Shown in pieces: positions 5,878 to 8,267 of a stretch of DNA of 8,267 bases. The number at the start of each line of letters is the position of its first letter. Within the stretch, counting starts at the first letter, position 1. Under the pieces are notes generated by a model. The model ran no database searches. It was not told the origin of the DNA and saw nothing but the letters and a program-made list of their open reading frames with translations. The stretch is from DATDMG01 sp036518955 (GTDB taxonomy: Bacteria > Actinomycetota > Actinomycetes > Actinomycetales > Kineosporiaceae), in the NCBI GenBank assembly GCA_036518955.1, contig DATDMG010000305.1:1-8267 (forward strand), given 5' to 3'. The translations under genes and the position numbers were made by a program.

Positions 5878-6107
5878 ACGTGCACCACCGTGCAGGTGAG
5901 GGTGCGGGTGATGCCGTGGATGTCCTGGATGCGGGACAGGACCAGCTGGCCCAGCTCGTCCACGGTGTCCGCCTCCACGCGGGCGATCACGTCATAAGGA
6001 CCGGTGACGTCCTCGGCGAGCGTGACCCCGGCTATCTGGCGCACTTCCGTCGACACGTCGGAGGACCTACCCACCTCGGTCTGGATGAGAATGTACGCCT
6101 GTACCAC
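5874..6107 (-). CDS. Stand-alone Lrp/AsnC ligand-binding (RAM) domain protein
   Basis: A 77-residue protein starting VVQAYILIQTEVGRSSDVST and containing GPYDVIARVEADTVDELGQLV and IQDIHGITRTLTCTVVHV. This is the alpha/beta ligand-binding and oligomerisation half of Lrp/AsnC regulators, with no helix-turn-helix. Such single-domain proteins may bind amino acids or assemble with full-length Lrp proteins, but the role of this one is unknown. The ATG at 6110 is only 2 nt from AGGAGG (6118-6113). The GTG at 6107 is 5 nt away and gives the N-terminus Met-Val-Gln-Ala-Tyr typical of the family, so I prefer GTG. The stop overlaps the proposed CTG start of the DUF3515 gene. It is divergent from thiL across a shared promoter region. 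Confidence 0.88.
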   Translation of the reverse strand: MVQAYILIQTEVGRSSDVSTEVRQIAGVTLAEDVTGPYDVIARVEADTVDELGQLVLSRIQDIHGITRTLTCTVVHV

Positions 6108-6179
6108 CATTGCCTCCTGTCGTCCGCCGCGGCCGTCGCCCACGCCAGCCGCCCCCCGCGCGATCGGGTGTAGCCAACC

Positions 6180-6211
6180 GTCCGGAGCGGTCACGCTACC
6201 GTGTTCCGGAC
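6180..6211. promoter_or_regulatory. Interrupted dyad over overlapping divergent -10 boxes (Lrp-like gene / thiL)
   Basis: GTCCGGA (6180-6186) pairs with TCCGGAC (6205-6211), and CGGT (6188-6191) with ACCG (6198-6201), around the centre CACGCT. The same bases hold TACCGT (6197-6202) as a plus-strand -10 for thiL and TAGCGT (6198-6193) as a minus-strand -10 for the Lrp-like gene. No clear -35 boxes are seen. One protein bound to the dyad could control both genes; this is inferred from the symmetry only. Confidence 0.45.
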
Positions 6212-6220
6212 GCTGCTGGT

Positions 6221-6245
6221 CAGCCCCCCTCCCTCGGCTGGGGGG
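6221..6245 (+). promoter_or_regulatory. Mutually exclusive stems in the thiL leader
   Basis: CAGCC (6221-6225) can pair with GGCTG (6236-6240), or CCCCCC (6224-6229) with GGGGGG (6240-6245). The two pairings share bases and exclude each other. They lie just upstream of the thiL ribosome-binding site (GGGAGG, 6258-6263). I see no TPP riboswitch core (no CTGAGA motif), so switching is speculative. Confidence 0.25.
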
Positions 6246-6267
6246 TGTGAGATCGACGGGAGGTAGG

Positions 6268-7368
6268 GTGACGAGCACGGGGAGAGACGCCCGGCGGTTC
6301 TCGGACGTCGGCGAGGACGGCGTGATCGCCTCGGTGGTCGCCCGCTGTCCGACCCAGCCGGCCCACGTCGTCCTCGGTCCGGGGGACGACGCCGCCGTGC
6401 TCGACGTCCGTGGCCCGGTGGTGATCTCCACGGACACCCTCGTGGAGGGACACGACTTCCGTCGGGACTGGTCGTCGGCATCGGAGGTGGGCGTCAAGAC
6501 CGCTGCCCAGAACCTGGCCGACGTGGCAGCCATGGGGGCCCGGCCGCTGGCGCTCGTGGTCAGCCTGGCGGCCTCCGCGGACCTGCCGGTGGAGTGGGCC
6601 GAGGGGCTCGCCGAGGGCCTGGACGACGAGTGCCGCCGCGCCGGAGCCGCCGTCGTCGGCGGCGACATCGCGGCCGCGGCCCAGGTGGTGGTCACCGGGA
6701 CCGCCCTGGGGGTGCTCCCGACCGGGGTGACGTCGGTCACCCGGGCCGGGGCGCGACCCGGGGACCAGGTGGCCCTGGCGGGGCGGACCGGTCCGTCGGC
6801 GGCGGGGCTGGCCCTGCTCCTCGCGGCCTCGTCCGGAACGTCGGACCCGGCGTCGGGAACGCCGGACCCGGCAGGCCGGGGCGAGCGGCCGGCGGTTCCC
6901 GGGCTGGCGTCCGGCGTCCGGGACACGCTGCTCTCCGCCCACCGCGCGCCGAGGCCGCCCTACCCGGCCGGCCCGGAGGCCGCCGCGGCGGGGGCCACCG
7001 CCATGATCGACACGAGCGACGGGCTGCTTCGCGATGCCATCCGCGTCGCCGAGGCCTCCGGGGTGGTGATCGACCTGAGGACGGAGTGGTTGATCCCTGG
7101 CGCCGACCTGGTCGCCGCTGCCGAGCACCTCGGCGACCCGGCGCTCGCTCGGCAGTGGGTCCTCACCGGCGGCGAGGACCATGCCCTGCTCGCCTGCTTC
7201 CCCCCCGGGGTCGAGCTGCCGGCGTCGTTCCGCCGCGTCGGCCGGGTCCTGCCCCGCGCCGCCGAGGACGACGACAGCGGCTGCGGCGAAGGCGCCCCCG
7301 GGCGGCCGGGGGTGTGCGTCGACGGGCGGCCCTGGACGGGCCCCACGGGATGGCACCACTTCAGCTGA
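6268..7368 (+). CDS. thiL: Thiamine-monophosphate kinase
   Basis: A 366-residue ThiL, which phosphorylates thiamine monophosphate with ATP to give the active cofactor thiamine diphosphate. N-terminal signatures are FSDVGEDGVI (11-20), LGPGDDAAVL (36-45), ISTDTLVEGHDF (53-64) and VGVKTAAQNLADVAAMGARP (74-93), with the Asp residues that bind Mg and phosphate. Then come VVGGDIAAA (129-137), ATAMIDTSDGLLRD (243-256) and WVLTGGEDHALLACFP (297-312), all typical of the family. The protein is longer than the common 310-330 residues: a Gly/Pro-rich insertion (about 188-216) carries a 21-bp tandem repeat, and a second low-complexity stretch lies near 331-350. GTG at 6268 has GGGAGG at 6258-6263; GTG at 6247 is in frame but lacks a good ribosome-binding site. 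It is divergent from the Lrp-like gene and convergent with rpmB. Confidence 0.95.
   Translation: MTSTGRDARRFSDVGEDGVIASVVARCPTQPAHVVLGPGDDAAVLDVRGPVVISTDTLVEGHDFRRDWSSASEVGVKTAAQNLADVAAMGARPLALVVSLAASADLPVEWAEGLAEGLDDECRRAGAAVVGGDIAAAAQVVVTGTALGVLPTGVTSVTRAGARPGDQVALAGRTGPSAAGLALLLAASSGTSDPASGTPDPAGRGERPAVPGLASGVRDTLLSAHRAPRPPYPAGPEAAAAGATAMIDTSDGLLRDAIRVAEASGVVIDLRTEWLIPGADLVAAAEHLGDPALARQWVLTGGEDHALLACFPPGVELPASFRRVGRVLPRAAEDDDSGCGEGAPGRPGVCVDGRPWTGPTGWHHFS
6835..6876 (+). repeat. 21-bp tandem duplication inside thiL
   Basis: Two units with a period of exactly 21 nt begin at 6835 and 6856. The first 17 bases (GGAACG, then t or c, then CGGACCCGGC) differ at one position only, and the last four are diverged. 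They encode GTSDPAS and GTPDPAG (residues 190-203) in a loop insertion that shorter ThiL proteins lack. Confidence 0.8.
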
Positions 7369-7394
7369 CCCGCCGTCAGCGCGGAACGACCGCG
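7364..7394. terminator. Two small hairpins between thiL and rpmB, possible terminator
   Basis: GCTGAC (7364-7369) pairs with GTCAGC (7375-7380) around CCGCC. Next, CGCGG (7380-7384) pairs with CCGCG (7390-7394) around AACGA. They span the thiL stop and most of the 44-bp convergent gap. The stems are short and there is no T-tract, so termination is only suggested by position. Confidence 0.3.
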
Positions 7395-7412
7395 TGGGGG
7401 TGTCGGTGCCCG

Positions 7413-7598
7413 TCAGCGGGCGACCTTGCCGGCCTTCAGGCAGGAGGTGCAGACGTTGAGGCGCTTCGGCGTGGCCCCGATCATCGTGCGCACCCGCTGG
7501 ATGTTCGGGTTCCAGCGCCGCTTGGTGCGACGGTGCGAGTGCGAGATGTTGTGACCGAAGCCCGGCCCCTTGCCGCAGACGTCGCAGTTGGCAGCCAC
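7413..7598 (-). CDS. rpmB: 50S ribosomal protein L28, four-cysteine form
   Basis: A 61-residue bL28, a protein of the large ribosomal subunit. The sequence starts VAANCDVCGKGPGFGHNISH and contains SHRRTKRRWNPNIQRVR, then LNVCTSCLKAGKV. Two CxxC pairs (Cys5/Cys8 and Cys50/Cys53) are kept, so this is the zinc-binding C+ form. Many actinobacteria also carry a cysteine-free paralogue used under zinc starvation, which is not in this window. GTG at 7598 has AGGAG (7611-7607) 8 nt upstream. The same reading frame stays open further upstream, but that part does not resemble L28. It is convergent with thiL and divergent from the DAK2 gene, and is preceded by a recognisable promoter and a hairpin-rich leader. 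The high Arg/Lys content and length are normal. Confidence 0.97.
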   Translation of the reverse strand: MAANCDVCGKGPGFGHNISHSHRRTKRRWNPNIQRVRTMIGATPKRLNVCTSCLKAGKVAR

Positions 7599-7627
7599 GG
7601 GAAGAACTCCTGACATTCTCGGACAGT

Positions 7628-7645
7628 GGTGGGTGGTCACCCACC
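7628..7645 (-). promoter_or_regulatory. Inverted repeat in the rpmB leader
   Basis: GGTGGGTG (7628-7635) and its exact reverse complement CACCCACC (7638-7645) flank a 2-nt centre. In the rpmB transcript it would form a strong hairpin 30 nt before the GTG start and 17 nt before the AGGAG site. It could be an operator or part of a structured leader. Confidence 0.45.
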
Positions 7646-7664
7646 CGGAACGGCGGACGCGGAC

Positions 7665-7684
7665 GCCCGAGCCCGACCTCGGGC
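7665..7684 (-). promoter_or_regulatory. Hairpin at the predicted 5' end of rpmB mRNA
   Basis: On the minus strand GCCCGAG (7684-7678) pairs with CTCGGGC (7671-7665), a perfect 7-bp stem with a 6-nt GTCGGG loop. If transcription starts near 7687, this hairpin lies at the very 5' end of the rpmB mRNA and precedes the second inverted repeat. Confidence 0.45.
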
Positions 7685-7693
7685 AACTGCGAC

Positions 7694-7723
7694 AGGTTAT
7701 CGGACCACCGGGCCTGGTCCCAA
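7694..7723 (-). promoter_or_regulatory. Predicted rpmB promoter
   Basis: On the minus strand TTGGGA (7723-7718) is followed after 18 nt by TAACCT (7699-7694), a fair match to TTGACA and TANNNT. Transcription would start near 7687, giving a leader of about 90 nt before rpmB. A 6-bp dyad, GGACCA/TGGTCC (7702-7707/7715-7720), fills the spacer and touches the -35. Confidence 0.5.
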
Positions 7724-7840
7724 ACCGGCGGCCGGCCGAGGCACGGCCGGCGAGCGTGCCCGGCCCGTGCACTCCCGGGTCGCCGGCACCGGAAGTCCAC
7801 AGGCTCGCCCGCCGGGACGGCCGGGCGACGCCCGACCGGT

Positions 7841-7846
7841 TAGCCT
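7841..7846 (+). promoter_or_regulatory. Possible -10 box for the DAK2 gene
   Basis: TAGCCT fits TANNNT and would place a transcript start near 7853, immediately before the 21-bp tandem duplication. No -35 is evident. The same bases give an in-frame TAG that limits how far upstream the DAK2 gene can start. Confidence 0.35.
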
Positions 7847-7860
7847 GCCAACTGTCACGG

Positions 7861-7902
7861 CGTCGTGGTGGGTCGGTACGTCGTCGTGGTGGGTCGGTAC
7901 GT
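7861..7902 (+). repeat. Perfect 21-bp tandem duplication upstream of the DAK2 gene
   Basis: Units 7861-7881 and 7882-7902 are identical, each beginning CGTCGTGGTGGG and ending GGTACGT, and two further bases continue to match. Each copy carries two in-frame GTG codons, so the duplication multiplies candidate start codons for the downstream gene. No ribosome-binding site precedes those GTGs. Confidence 0.92.
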
Positions 7903-7921
7903 CGCGGAGGGGCAGGTGCAG

Positions 7922-8267
7922 GTGATCGAGGTGCTCGACGTCCGCGCCGCGCGTCGCTGGGCGGTGTGCGCGCTGGCCGCTCTCGGCCAGGTGCGGGAGG
8001 AGATCGACGCGCTGAACGTCTACCCGGTCCCGGACGGCGACACCGGCACGAACCTGTACCTCACCCTCGAGTCGGCCTGCTCCGCGGTGCTCGCGCTGCC
8101 GGCGGACGCGCGGCTGAAGGAGGTCGCCGACTGTTTCGCCCGGGGCGCGCTGCTCGGCGCGCGGGGCAACTCCGGGATCATCCTGGCGCAGGTGGTGCGG
8201 GGGTGGGCCGACGAGTTGGCCGCCGTCGAGGCACTCGACGCGCAGGTGCTCCAGCGTGCCCTGGCCC
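7922..8267 (+). CDS. DAK2/DhaL-domain kinase-like protein, 3' end off the window
   Basis: The first 115 codons of a DAK2 (DhaL-type) domain protein, open to the window edge. Signatures are ARRWAVCALAALGQVREEID (10-29), NVYPVPDGDTGTNLYLT (32-48), whose Asp cluster (Asp38, Asp40) and Asn44 bind Mg-ADP in DhaL-type kinases, and GALLGARGNSGIILAQ (75-90). The family includes the dihydroxyacetone kinase ADP-binding subunit and FakA-type fatty acid kinases; long DAK2 proteins of actinobacteria, often next to recG, are probably FakA-like, but the part seen cannot decide. GTG at 7922 lies 9 nt after GGAGGGG (7906-7912). GTG at 7916, 7889, 7886 and within the first repeat are in frame but have poor ribosome-binding sites. 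It is divergent from rpmB. Confidence 0.9.
   Translation, partial: MIEVLDVRAARRWAVCALAALGQVREEIDALNVYPVPDGDTGTNLYLTLESACSAVLALPADARLKEVADCFARGALLGARGNSGIILAQVVRGWADELAAVEALDAQVLQRALA

Larger units (their letters stand above)
7599..7921. other. 323-bp divergent intergenic region, rpmB / DAK2 gene
   Basis: No gene is supported here; an open plus-strand frame has no homology I recognise. From left to right it holds the rpmB ribosome-binding site (7607-7611), two inverted repeats of the rpmB leader (7628-7645 and 7665-7684), the rpmB promoter (7694-7723), a GC-rich stretch with several GGCCGGC runs (about 7729-7760), a TAGCCT box (7841-7846), a perfect 21-bp tandem duplication (7861-7902) and GGAGGGG (7906-7912) serving the DAK2 gene. 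Confidence 0.7.

Noticed and set aside
6111..6267. TPP riboswitch before thiL
   Set aside because: The conserved CTGAGA core and paired elements of a TPP riboswitch are not visible; only a dyad and GC stems were found.
5874..6926. 350-codon minus-strand frame extending the Lrp-like protein upstream
   Set aside because: The upstream part is antisense to thiL and low-complexity; the strong AGGAGG site at 6113-6118 and family length place the start at 6107-6110.
7861..7902. CRISPR-like or integron-like repeat
   Set aside because: Only two directly abutting copies exist with no spacers and no cas or integrase gene nearby.
1..8267. Mobile element, tRNA gene, defence system or biosynthetic cluster
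   Set aside because: No transposase, integrase, attachment-site repeat, cloverleaf or system-specific gene could be recognised; all genes fit conserved chromosomal housekeeping families.

Overview
The window is high-GC DNA (my estimate is above 70% G+C) with GTG starts, 4-nt start/stop overlaps and an actinobacterial gene set, so it comes from an actinomycete. A cofC/fbiD-like gene implies coenzyme F420 synthesis. The order cofC, plsC, gpsA, (PLP lyase), ddl, DUF3515, Lrp-like, thiL, rpmB, DAK2 resembles a conserved actinobacterial block; mycobacteria carry a related arrangement. Geodermatophilaceae or relatives would fit, but the genus cannot be fixed by eye.

Layout. At 1-1043 the minus strand carries cofC followed by the start of a small cold-shock/OB-fold-like protein that runs off the left edge. 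A 145-bp divergent gap leads to plsC and gpsA on the plus strand (1189-2960), joined by a GTGA overlap. A minus-strand Cys/Met-metabolism PLP enzyme (2957-4060) ends tail-to-tail with gpsA inside one CTAG palindrome and starts divergently from ddl (4190-5401). Next on the minus strand come a DUF3515 lipoprotein and a stand-alone Lrp/AsnC ligand-binding domain (5419-6107), divergent from thiL (6268-7368). Minus-strand rpmB (7413-7598) is divergent from a DAK2/DhaL-domain gene that runs off the right edge.

Functions. The genes are mostly core metabolism: F420 (cofC), phospholipid synthesis (gpsA makes glycerol-3-phosphate; plsC acylates lysophosphatidate downstream), peptidoglycan precursor synthesis (ddl), thiamine diphosphate (thiL), translation (rpmB) and transsulfuration (PLP lyase). 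I see no mobile element, CRISPR array, RNA gene or defence or biosynthetic cluster, and no clear novel multi-gene system. The unusual signals are small-scale: a probable CTG start that restores a lipoprotein signal peptide to the DUF3515 gene, a 19-codon ORF coupled to the ddl start, three separate 21-bp tandem duplications, a 24-bp perfect palindrome inside cofC, a dyad over overlapping divergent -10 motifs at thiL, and a hairpin-rich rpmB leader.
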